A stretch of DNA of 64,000 nt from Epiperipatus broadwayi (lineage: Eukaryota; Onychophora; Udeonychophora; Euonychophora; Peripatidae): NCBI GenBank assembly GCA_028023455.1, contig JAQFVV010006272.1, forward strand, positions 3,019,127-3,083,126. The letters run 5' to 3'. Of this stretch, positions 9,083-20,885 are shown piece after piece. How positions within the stretch are numbered: position 1 is the stretch's first letter; every line of letters starts with the position of its first letter. The notes below the pieces were generated by a model that ran no database searches, was not told where the DNA came from, and was given only the letters and a program-made list of their open reading frames with translations. A program made the translations under genes and the position numbers.

Positions 9083-12000
9083 TGTCACCAACCACAATCC
9101 AATACAACATCAAAACCCATGTAAAAGGCTTGAGAAACAATCTCTATATTTTATGGAAGTGAGTGAATAAATACAATTGCCTCATATTGGCATTAAACCT
9201 GAAAATTATCTCTACATATTTTACATAAAAAAATTTTAAATCAAAATCATGGCTCAGGTGCTCAGGGTGTGTGAGTTTATATAATCGTAGCCTCACGTTG
9301 GGAAGCCAAGCCCGGAAAAAAAAATATACCACCCTGTAACGTTCAGAATCGTATGATTAGCCAACAAGATTCAGAGACCTAGCAAAAGTACTTCAAACCC
9401 AGTATGTTCGGGATATGGTAGTCACGGAACAGTACTAAGCTTTAACCTATTTGCCAGTGCTCCAAAATCTCCACTATCCAACCAACGCTCCTGATGCTAC
9501 TAATGGTTATCGTTTTTCTTCGGTCCCGGTGGTCAGGGTAGAAACAAGGACTCTCAATTCAAACCTAGCCTATCATGCACTAGACTTTATTAATTTAATC
9601 TCAGATATTCACTAAATACTATGATATAGCTTAAACTATTATTATTAATATTTCATAGGTTTTGAATACATACATATGATTTAATCAAGTGTGGATATAG
9701 ATGAGTGGATATGATGAACCAGGGAATGACATGACAACGGTATAGATATATACAATTTATTAATACAATTAGAAAATATAATTAATAACAATCATGTTTG
9801 GATCTAATCATGATCCATGTATGGGATTACATTTTTTTTTAACCAAAAAAATAAATAACAATTACGTTTGATGATCAATAGTGATAATAGTACATAATTT
9901 CAATATCCCCAGAATAAATATATGATTTTACAAGAGGTCACCCGACAATGACAATTAAGGTTGTGAAATATATAAAAATAATAATTACAATAATGAACCT
10001 CAGTATTAGATGTATGTGTGTACATTACAATGAAATCATACTGGATTCCATGACAATAACAATTGTGATTCAATACAAAAAAAAAATTAATTAACTAGAA
10101 ATGATAGTTACACGCACAGTAAATAATCAGTATTATACTGTGTGCCAGCATAAAACGAAATTTTATATTGAGAGTGATAATATTTTATCAAGAAATATGC
10201 CACTATAAAATTAATATGCCAATTTTTGAGAGCAAACACAATACTTGGTTATATTAAGTTAGAGGCCAAATGAATATATATAACAAATTTATGCGTGTGT
10301 TTACATACATAGGGGAAGTAGAGTATATATGTATTTGTCATTACAATATTTTATTGTTAAGTCTTCTCAGCAGGAGTTATGGACAAAAGCATAATGTTAT
10401 TACCCTTTATTATTAATAATTATATGAAAAATATGGCTTATCTATTTCCCACAGAATTAACAACAGGTATGATTAAGAAATCTAATTACAGCGTTCAGTA
10501 GCGTCGGGGTTTGAATCCTGTGCTGGCTATATTATTAGCATTGGCAAACGTGGGCCAATCTTCTTTGTCGAGCAGTAATGTATATTCCTATAGTAACACA
10601 TCCGCATTCAGCTTGGCTTGTGTAGGAAATAATAGAGCGTGGGTTTTGAATCACTATCTTTATAGAGTATACCCATTCATCGGCTCAAAGAAAGGCATGT
10701 CTATCTCGTATCGCCAAGATCGGTAAAATATCCGCGTGGCAGACTGCATAGCAATACTCGACATATTTTTATTATTAAAAGCCATATAGGCACAGATCAA
10801 TGTATTAAGCTACTGATATATTTGCCCATTAAAAGCATTAATTTATATCTGCATAGATGTTTTTCCTAAACCTGTCTTTAATAAGTAATAATGGAGAAAT
10901 CCGACAACCATATCTTATAGGCTATAAAATGCCCAAGTATTTCAAATATGAATCTAAACTATAAAATGCTAAGGAGGCAAAAAAAATACTACTGCTGAGA
11001 TATTTCTTTCCCCAAATGCATGCCTCACTAAATATACATATAGAGTGAGATGAACTCATATCTTTGCAATAAGTAATATTGCCTATTTTAAATTTTAAAA
11101 GAAGAACTAGCATTATTATCATTATTATTTTTACATTTAGATAAACGCATACACACTTATATATATATACCATTCTACCTTCTTTAATTGTCACAAAGAA
11201 TCTTAATTTAAATCAAATAAAATAATTTGAACACATTTATATTTTTAATTTCTTTACCAAGATACTGTGATTATGCATATACGGGAAGAGGGCGGATTTT
11301 TTTTATATATTTGATTTCTTTTCTATCTCTTTTTTTATTATTAAATAAATGACATTTTTCACTAAGTCAGAATTAGACGGATTTAAGAAATTTAACTTTG
11401 ACTGATTCTTATTTTATCATTCAAAATGAATCGTTACCCCTTTCCCACTTTAGATTCGGGATAAAACAAACAAATTTTTATATAAATTAGTTTCATAGTG
11501 TAATATCATTTATACCCATATTTAACTAAATTGGCACAAAGAAATTAATCAATCAAATATATATTATATTTAAAAGAACATACCGGCATATCTCAAAATA
11601 AAATATAGAAAAGCTGCAATTTTAAACTCTCTAATAATCTTTTTGTTCTACTTAGAATTATACATTACATTTTTTTCTGTTGTTTGAACCATTAATAAGT
11701 AATGGTTAAAATTTAAATTGACTTGTTAAAACAATAATAAAAATAAACTAAACACTCATATATGTATAACCGTCCTATTGAAACACATTTTCTTAAGATA
11801 GTTTTTTTTCAAATTTTATGAATCTAATGAAATTAAATGTTCGCATTTTTTTTTTTTTATAGAAGGTATTTTTAAGATATAAATAATTTTTTTTTTTTTT
11901 TAAAGATAGAAAGTTTATACTTGCGATGACAGTGTCACTTTTGCTTGATGCAGATTTTTTCTGCCGATTCATTCATTGACAGGGTCGGCCTTGGGCTTCA

Positions 12001-13207
12001 CTGGATTCAGAATAGACTGGCTTCAGGTTGCTTCTCTATTTTTCTTCGATGGACCATTGTGTCACTTTGATTGAGGCAGATATTTTTTTCAGGTTCATTC
12101 ATTATTAGGATCGATCTTTGGCTCTGTCGAACTCAGGATAGGCTGGCTTCAGGTTGCTTCTCTTTTTCTCTCATAGCAGCAGCATGGGATTTGTCTCTCC
12201 TCCTCTTCTTTCGATGCATTTTTCTGGAGACTTTCCAGAGAAAGGAAAAGTAGTTTGTACTACTCAAAAGTCATATCGTGGATCTTTTCTCTAACTGCTT
12301 GACTTTTAATTAATTAACTGCTTGACTTTGAATTAATTAACTGCTTCTAACTGCTTGACTTTGCATTAATTCTCCAACTGCTTAACTTTGAAGTTAATAA
12401 TTTGAATCAATTACTCTCCCTGCTTGACTTTGAAGAATTTGAATTGAATTGAATTCCCTGGTTCTTTTTCTTTGCTCTATATATAATATTTTTTTCTAAG
12501 CAAGGCTTTGTTTTCTATATATATATATATTTTTAACACCTATAATATATTTTCCTTGGTTAGAAACGAAAACAGACCGCATGATTGATTTTTCCTTTTT
12601 TTAATTACATCAGTTTAAAGATTTTTAGGATTTACATCAGTTTGAAGATAAGAAAACAATTCAACACTCCCATGCAACTAGCTGCGTTGATCTTTCAGTT
12701 TAAAGATAAGAAAAACAATTCAACACTTCCTTGCAACTAGCTGAGTTGATCTTTTACCAAAAATAGGTGACACAATCGAGATAAGATTACACAAAGTTAT
12801 AAAATCTTACTTGCCTTTTAATTGCCTCAAGGATGAGAAAAGTCAATTCACACCTACCTGCAACTATATTTTTCAGAATGTTTATGAAAAAAAAAGCAGA
12901 GTCATCAAAATGTTATTCGCAAGGAACGAACTGCCTTTAGGATAAAGATATACGACAATGGAAATATATTTTTCTTTCCAAAAATATATACATAAAAAAA
13001 TGCACTTCAATAGAACAATTTACACATACATAAGTCCACTCATTCGTAAAGTCATACACCTGCACCTGCATATATCCCCTTTAGCAAACAAGCAAAAATA
13101 AAAAAAAATGAAAAATTAAATATGAGTTTTAAAATATATATATATATATATACTAATTTTACCAACTAACATGAAGTTCTGTGTGTTCATACACACTGAA
13201 CGCTTCA
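9083..13207 (-). repeat. 5' LTR of the minus-strand element (right copy, about 4.1 kb)
   Basis: Positions 9743-13207 repeat 2953-6456 at about 99% identity by eye. The 660 bases at 9083-9742 lie between the shared part and the primer binding site and are present only here, so they are most simply the R-U5 end of the LTR, lost from the left copy. The right end, CGCTTCA, is shared with the left copy; beyond it the sequences differ. Four kilobases is long for an LTR in an animal element. Its promoter should act leftward; no convincing minus-strand TATA/initiator pair was identified by eye. Confidence 0.6.
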
Positions 13208-13913
13208 ATATGTTGGTAAAATAGATTTTACACTGATACACTATATACATAACTGATAGGAGATTTATTTCATCTCTTTAAAATATAGCACTTGAGTCTC
13301 AAGATTAGTATGCTACTTTCTTATAAAACTGCAATCTCTCAGTCATCTGGCTTTTTGGTATCATGTTTGGTATAATTCAAATATATGATAAAAGCAGGTA
13401 AGATAGTGTTTACCTTCTTTAATTTTCAAACTTCACTAGCGGCAATCAGTTCACTTGCCACGTTAGGCTGCAAAATATTACAGAAAAGCCATATCCTTAC
13501 TTCTCTAAGAGTTCAAACTCAACTAATGTGAAATTTAGATTCAATTAATTTTTCTTTGAAACTAGCTTGCGCTCTTTATATCTGCATTTTTATAACTAAA
13601 AATAATCTCTAATTTGAACTCACTATTTATAATATAAAATGTAATTTAAAAATAGGATAATTAAAGTAACTTATTTTCCATCTTGATTAATAATTAAATT
13701 ATCTTATCCTACTTTTCAATTTACATTGCTTAAAATCGCTTAGTTTTTTTTTAAAAATTATTAATTTTTTAATTAAAAACAAATTTTATAGGATTAATAT
13801 ACATTATAGAACACTTTGTTACATTAAAATATGTTACATTTTGTCACAATTAGAAAAATCAAAATCATTTGCAATAAATAAGAGGTTTTTTTATATTTAA
13901 TATTTAGGGTGTA
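13208..13913. other. AT-rich spacer
   Basis: Flank of the LTR element. No ORF, repeat arm or RNA-like structure recognised. Confidence 0.4.
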
Positions 13914-14800
13914 AGAGCACAGACTTTCACACAACCCACCACTCACCACTATCTCATATCACTGATACACTTGAACACATAAATCAAAAAGATAAATAAT
14001 CACCAATATACGTATTTCATGCTAAACCAGCAATCATCAGTTGGTCCAGATTATCATCTCTACACATATATGCAATAAGTGCTTAAATATATATTAAGAT
14101 AGCCAATCCTCACACTTTAATGGACAGGCTTCAATCCACTCCAACTCTTCAACCATCCATCCAATTGAAAATATGATGATGGAATGCTCAAAAGCCACCC
14201 TGAGGCCAAGGTTCTTGTCACACTCATGTTGATCTAAAGTCAATCTGACCCCTCATGTACAGGACATAATCCATTTTATATATATATATATACAAGGGAT
14301 GGGCAGACATCTCCACTATGTAATAATTGAAATACAGACTAATTATATATCTGTATCAATATATTATATGAGCACAGACTTTCACACAACTCACCACTCA
14401 CCACTATCTCATATCACTGATACCCTTGAACACATATATGTCAAAAAAGATAAATAATCACCAATATACATATTTCATGCTAAACCAGCAATCATCAGTT
14501 GGTCCAGATTATCATCTCTACACATATATCCAATAAGAGCTCAGATATATATTAAGATAGCCAATCCTCACACTTTCAAATGGACAGGCTTAAAGTGTGA
14601 GGATTGGTATCTTAATATATGTCTGAGCACTTATTGCATATATGTGTAGAAATGATAATCTGGATGATTGCTGTTTTAGCATGAAATATGTATATTGGTG
14701 ACTATTTATCTTTTCAACATATATGTGTTCATGGGTATCAGTGATTTGAGATAGTGGTGAGTGGTGGGTTGTGTGAAAGTATGTGCTCATATACTCTATG
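13914..14800. repeat. Repeat family P3: two direct copies and one inverted copy
   Basis: A unit beginning GAGCACAGACTTTCACACAA occurs at 13914-14130 and again at 14370-14590 in direct orientation; a third copy lies inverted at 14592-14800 directly against the second, forming a palindrome with almost no spacer. Shared landmarks are CCACTCACCACTATCTCATA, a TTTCATGCTAAACCAGCA block and AATCCTCACACTTT. Between the direct copies is a second segment (GATGATGGAATGCTCAAAAG to CAAGGGATGGGCAGA). The same family recurs near 35560-36000 and 59340-60790. There is no coding capacity; it looks like a non-autonomous element. Confidence 0.8.
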
Positions 14801-15415
14801 TATTATATATATTGATACAGGTATATAATTAGCCTGTATTTTAGTTATTTGATTATAATAATATACAGTATTTCATTAGCTTTTATTAATCTACATTCAT
14901 CAAATAAATTTTCAAAGAATTGTCATATTTTTTACTTTTCGATTTTAGTATAAACTGAATTTTTTTTAATTCAGTACTTTATTCACATAGCCCCATTTTT
15001 AGTATAAACATCTAACAAAAAAATCTTTACTTATTTGGTCCCTTCACTTTTAAATTTCTTTCAGGTTCCTATAATTATTTCTGAACACACATTCTATATT
15101 CAAGAAATAAATGTTCATCATTCACTCTTTGTTGTCTTTATATAAAAATATATATAGTTTAAATTTTAATTTGGTTATCTTTTTTTCTTGGTATCCACAA
15201 CTCTTGCTTTGTAACAAATATCTGTAAGCACCCTCTAGTATTATCATTTATCTTAAATATTTTATATTCTACTACTTTTTTACAACTCTAAACTATTTTT
15301 ATTCATAGTTACTTCACATAAATTTACTTTTTATTCTTTAACCAACTTATTGTCCCCTGTCCCCATTTCTCATAACTATGAGCTGGAAGACATTCTTTAT
15401 ATTATAACGATCGGG
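14801..15415. other. AT-rich spacer
   Basis: Low-complexity A+T sequence with pyrimidine bias; no gene or repeat arm recognised. Confidence 0.4.
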
Positions 15416-15420
15416 GAGAA

Positions 15421-15513
15421 GGGTCTTAACGTATCTGCACTACAAGGGTGCCATCTAGGCATTTGAACCTAGAAAAATGTATAAAGTAGGCAGATACGCG
15501 CTGTTAAGATCCC
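15421..15513. repeat. 93-bp hairpin block with nested CTAGG/CCTAG stem
   Basis: GGGTCTTAACGTATCTGC at 15421-15438 pairs with GCAGATACG...TTAAGATCCC at 15490-15513 (a five-base insertion in the right arm). Inside, GGGTGCCATCTAGGCATTTG with its following AACCTAGA forms a second stem. The inner part resembles 53851-53877. On the minus strand it reads TGGCACCC, like a primer binding site, so it may be a fragment of an LTR-element junction; a tRNA-related or MITE origin is also possible. Confidence 0.5.
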
Positions 15514-15985
15514 ACTATATTTATTTTAGACTGTTACCCCAAGTCACTAGCTCAGCAGAGTAGCAGAGATTTATATTTATAAATTCTTATCTATGACTAT
15601 TTTTAATATTAAACAAAGAATAAAATAAGCCACTGTCAGTAATTAACACACAAACAACATTTATTTACGCACATATATAATCATTTTAGAATTTGAGGAA
15701 TAACATTTATTATTTAGATTTTAATATTAACTTTTAATTTAAATTATTATTTTAAGATTTTAAATCATCCACACAGATGAAATTTATACCTATTTTAAGA
15801 TTGTCAAGTATAAATGAATTTAATATTTTTTTATTAAGATCGTCAAGTATGAATAGACTACATAGATTTGCATTTGAAAAGAAAATATTCTATCCCTTAT
15901 TTAACCTTAGGCCAAAAGTTCGCAGTCGAACCGGCATCAATCCATCTGATACATTGATATATTCAATGTAGCATGAAAATACAAC
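15514..15985. other. AT-rich spacer with a short unsupported ORF
   Basis: A 64-codon frame at 15777-15971 has no recognisable motif. Otherwise only AT-rich sequence. Confidence 0.3.
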
Positions 15986-15989
15986 AGCA

Positions 15990-16265
15990 CTCATATACTA
16001 TATACTATACTGACAGGAATGTACATCTGAACAGTATAGTTAGAGAAGACATTGACTCTTGTCCAATACAGGAATGTTACATCTGTATGGCAAGAAGAAC
16101 AATAAAATAAAAACTCCATAGGAAGGGACTGCGGTCCTTTTTGCCGACTTACAATCCCATCCATAGGCAAAAGGGGTTGTGTGGCATATACAGCAATTCT
16201 GCACGTAGCAAACCTTATACTACATCTACTAATTATACCGATATATCCAATCCATTGACCCAATT
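15990..16265. other. Unidentified higher-complexity block
   Basis: Less AT-rich than its surroundings, with a 90-codon minus-strand frame (16263-15991) that has no recognised domain. It includes two near-copies of an ACAGGAATGT(T)ACATCTG word about 57 bases apart. It may be part of an unrecognised transposon; no function assigned. Confidence 0.3.
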
Positions 16266-18600
16266 TAACTACAAAACAAATAACCTAAGATTACCCTACC
16301 CTAATTAATTAATATAACTTTACAAATCTATATAGCCATTCATGCCCAACTTAAATTTAACATTTATATAAATTCGCACAGATGGATTTATAAAAGTTTG
16401 TTGTTTAATGTTGAGTATAGATCAGTTACATAGATTACATGCTCAAAAACATTTCAACATAAACATAAATGATCAAAATATAAAGTCATTGATGTAATTG
16501 CAGAGGGAATTTACTAGAAACCCAATGACATTCATCATAAGATGCCACATTGACACCAATAACTAAAAAGACATCCGAATAAATACATTTTAGATATTCA
16601 ACGTAAGATATCATTATTTACTGAATGTCTATATATTTTAATCATATATGAAAATAACATAATTAAACATGAACGAATCTATGCAAGCATCCATGCCCAA
16701 CTTAAATTTAAAGCATTTAATAATTTATACAATATTAATAAAAATGGAAATGATTTTTTTTTTTTTAGCAAACTCAAATATGTATAATTTAAACATTAAT
16801 TGCCAATTTGAAAATCAGATAAGAGTTCATTTTTAAATTTAGGTTAGCTGAATCTTAAAAGTTTGAACGAAAGTTCTTAATTATTTTTAAATTTTGAAAT
16901 TGTTTAGTTCAATAGCTTACAGTAGAAGAGTCATGGTTTTTGGTGCCAATTCCCACGATGTCCCCATTGGAAGACCGGTCTGATATTATGGAGGTGACCT
17001 TAGCTGGTTTCATTTCGGAATCACAGTCATTTTATTTTTTTTAATATAAAGAGAAAGGGTGATATGTGAGTCCTATCACACCTCTTAAAAACAATCAAGC
17101 TGCCACTGTCCTCAATTTCAATATTTTTCTTTTTATAATCATCCTCTAGATTCAACAAACAAAATGTCACTAATCCTCTGGTGTTTCAATTGCCATCCAT
17201 GCTGACATGTCTGGTGTTTGCATTGGTCATTTAATTTCTTTTTCTCTTACCATTTAATTTATTTTAAGTGTCCCAAGGGCTAGTTTGCTTTTCAATTAAT
17301 TTATAAAACAATCATTTCCATTTACAAAAATATTTTATCTTCAGATCTTGTACTTTTTTCTAAAAAAGTACGTTCAAATATATGTTTTTTTAAAAAGAAA
17401 ATAATTTTTAAAGTTTTGCATCTGTGCAAATATATATACGTATACACATTTAACAACTCTTTAATTTTTTTAGCTTTTATTTTTGAACTTATTTTTATTT
17501 GCGAATTTAAAATTTTTATTTTAAATTAATGTAACAGCATATTTATACATCGTTACAATACATTTATCCAATGTTTTATACCTATAAACAAATTTTTTGT
17601 CTATGAACAATCTTTGTGACTATGTTTCTTGTCTTTTTATATAATTCAATTAAACACCATTTTTATAACCTCTTTTTATTTATATATTATAGCTTTCCAT
17701 ACCATGATTATCATTATATGCAATACATGATTCACCTCCCTATACATACTTATATTTTTAAAATTCTATCTAAAAAATTTTAAATTTTCTTGCCAATATA
17801 AAGTTTCATTTTCAAATATTAAAGTAGATACCAAAATGTCTTTCTAAATTGTTTTACATATAATAAGTGCAAGAAATATGCTTGATTTTATGCAGTCCTA
17901 TTTCCTTTCTGCTCTCAGTTGTACACATAATATTTGTTCTCATTTTAATTAAAACAATCTAAATACATTATCACTTTTTCAAAAGAAATATGCTTTTTTT
18001 TTACTTTTAGCTATATTCTTTCTATTATTATTTTAATATCTTAATTAATTTTCCTTTTTTTTAATTTGAAAAAAAACAACAACCATGAGTCATGAAGAGA
18101 GACACTAATTTATAAATTCTCCTTCTAGTTCTAAATATAAAATATACACTCCCTAGTCTTTTTTTTTATCTTCCATTTCTTTTAAAAACAAATAAATAAT
18201 TATCTTGGCATGCCATCTATATTCCAATTCAATTTTAAATTTAACTTCCATTCACTCTGCGTTTTCCAGATTGCATCCTAATAATTACATAATTCCAATA
18301 ATTAAAGCCTTTTCCAAATGTATTTTTATCTAAAAGCCATTATATATATATATATTTTGTTAACCTTTGTCTATTTTTCTATAAAAGATTTTCATTTGTG
18401 AATAAGTTAACCTAATCATCTCTGAGAAACAAATCATTTTTTAAAATTTTATAAGTAAATGATAAATGGCGCATGTGGCATTTGATTATTCTAAAGCTGA
18501 TTGAGCATTTAACATTTCTATTTATTTAATACCAGGTTATTGTTTTCTTTTTTTTTAAAATTATTTATCAATAAATATTATATATAATATGCAAATTATT
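16266..18600. other. Long AT-rich spacer
   Basis: No gene seen. A moderately complex stretch at 16920-17110 stands out from homopolymer-rich sequence but shows no ORF or repeat arm. Confidence 0.4.
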
Positions 18601-18604
18601 AATA

Positions 18605-19545
18605 ATAAATATCACATGATCACCATTTCTTATTCTTGCTTATAACTGTTATTAAAACAGGCAAAAACTTACTATAAGTATTGCCACATTGCAAGCTAGA
18701 GTAGTCAATAGATGCCAGAAGGCTTGTGCATAAAATCCCCATCTAGTGCCTACTCATCCAATATCCCCAGACTAGTTTCTGACTTATGGCGTTCATCAGT
18801 GAAGAGCCTTGGATCTGAGAGCACTGCACCTAGATCTTAGGATTTAATGCAACCCTCCAGCACCCACCTTTTATCTCTACTTAATTACAAAACTATGAGT
18901 CTTAAATTGCAATGCCTTAATATTTTCAATCCCAGCTCATCAGTTTATATAGTCATATAGGTCTAAACTCTGTTTAGTACCCATACATTTTTGGTGTCTT
19001 TGGTTTTTTTAATAACCATATCCACCACTATCCTATTACTTTAGCTCACAGTGTGGCAATACATATAGTGAGTTTTTGCCTATTTTTATAACAGTTATAA
19101 GCAAGCATAAGAAATGGTGATCATGTGATATTTATTGGCTTAAAACCAATTCTGCCTAATAGGATAGTGGTGGCTATGGTTATTAAAGAACCAAAGACAC
19201 CAAAATGTATGGGTACTGAACTTAGTTCAGACCTATATGACTATATAAGATGATGACCTTGGATTGAAAATATTAAAGTGTTTTCAATTTAAGACTCATA
19301 GTTTTGTAGTTAAGTAGAGATAAAAGATGGTGGCTGGAGGGTTTATTAGATCATAAGATCTAGGTGCAGTGCTCTCAGATCCAAGGCTCTTCACTGACTA
19401 AGGCCACAAGCCAGAAACTGTTCTGGGGATATTGAATGAGTAGGCTTTAGGTGGGGATTTTATACACAAGCCTTCTGACATCTATTGATTACTCTAACTT
19501 GCAGTGTGGCAATATGTATAGTGAGTTTTTGCCTGTTTTAATAGA
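18605..19545. repeat. Foldback element P1 (inverted arms of about 390 bp)
   Basis: 18651-19038 is repeated in inverted orientation at 19157-19542 with roughly 10-15% differences by eye. The 118-base centre contains a further inverted copy of the outer end unit: the sequence at 18605-18690 (CACATGATCACCATTTCTTA onward) reappears reverse-complemented at about 19050-19135. The order is therefore end unit, body, end unit, body inverted, end unit. Each arm carries a CCCAGACT-GTTTCT core that is also found in family P2. No coding capacity. A truncated copy interrupts a LINE at 33564-33762. Confidence 0.8.
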
Positions 19546-20448
19546 AATTATTACTACTAATCTATAGATAGTTATCAATCTATTTTTTATGTATAATAAT
19601 TGTTTAATCAATTTTTCTAATGGATTACCTTCATTTACAAATAACCATCCACAATTTTCAGTACAAACACATTGAATTTTTTTTTTTTTTAGTTTTTCAC
19701 TATCATCATATTTATTGCCTTTATCATTTAAAACAAGACAGACTTTTTTTACAACTTTTTACTATATCTCCAAAATGTTACACAACTCTCCTTTCTTGAT
19801 TTATTAATTTTCTAGCTAACTATCATTAATTTCTTAATTTCATTCTAATTTTTAATAATTGTTCTATTAATTTTTTATCTCTACATATTCCTTTTGTTTT
19901 ACACATCTTTAGTAGTACTAGTTTTAAAAAAACTCTAATTTGCAAATATTCTTCGCTATATTAGTCCACTATTTATAAGTGTTAAATTCTAAGTTCATAT
20001 TTTTTTCTAAAATACTATTAGTTATTTTTTTAGCCACCATCACATAATCATTATTAATTTACTTCATATTCTAAAATCTTTGTCTTATTACTTGTCCATC
20101 TCTATTACATATCCTTTTTTATAATTCCTTATCACAATTACCTATTCTATAATTTCTTTAATATAGCCATTGACACAACCTACAATTTTGCAATCATTTC
20201 TAAATACCCTTATATGTTTATTTCACAATTTTAGTTTTTAATAAATATATATAAATATATTATTTCAAATGTTTACTTATATATGAACTTTAAATTAAAC
20301 CTATCTCAATGTATGTGCAAACACAGGGAATATGTCATCCTTCCCCCAGGCTATAAATTAAAAACTCTTTAAATGTTGAACAAATGATCAAAAATTGAGT
20401 TAATTCACCTATTCTTGGAGCTCTGATATTCATAATCTAGTGATTATG

Positions 20449-20487
<39 letters not shown>

Positions 20488-20870
20488 GTATGAACTGTAT
20501 CATATAACCATGAAAACAAATATAATATATATATAAATTAAGTTCTAATAATATACAGAAAAGAGAATGCTGCAGATGTAACAACAGAGGAGAGGTTTTT
20601 TGTTGATGTTTTTTAATATAAAATTTGCCTTTGAAAAGATCTTCTACATCAAAAATGCATTATGATAATTAATATTTTTTGTAGGAATTAATGATATAAT
20701 TGCATATAGATTATTATATTTTATTGCCGAGGTTTTTTATACTTTATTTTTTATATACATTAAAATTTTTATTAATAGTAAATTATATACAAATATTAAT
20801 ATATGAAATAACAAGTTAGCCATTAAAAATATGCTGCATAAATCAATTTTAAAAAATTTAGGTGTTTAGA
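19546..20870. other. AT-rich spacer with (TA)n
   Basis: No gene recognised. Contains a TA dinucleotide tract at about 20453-20484. Confidence 0.4.
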
Positions 20871-20885
20871 TGTAAAGAATGGAAG

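Larger units (their letters stand above)
2945..13207 (-). mobile_element. Non-autonomous LTR retrotransposon with captured FN3-Ig segment
   Basis: Two long direct repeats (2953-6456 and 9743-13207) flank a 3.3-kb interior holding a single minus-strand ORF. On the minus strand the order is 5' LTR (right copy), primer binding site at 9082-9071, leader, ORF 8485-6764, purine tract near 6551-6525, 3' LTR (left copy). The LTRs read TGAAGC at their 5' end. The ORF has gag-like and integrase-tail parts but no protease, reverse transcriptase or integrase core, so movement would need enzymes in trans. No target-site duplication was found (CTGAC on the left, ATATG on the right); the left LTR looks truncated, which could have removed one side. 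A plain tandem segmental duplication is the alternative, but the primer site and integrase tail favour an LTR element. Confidence 0.65.
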
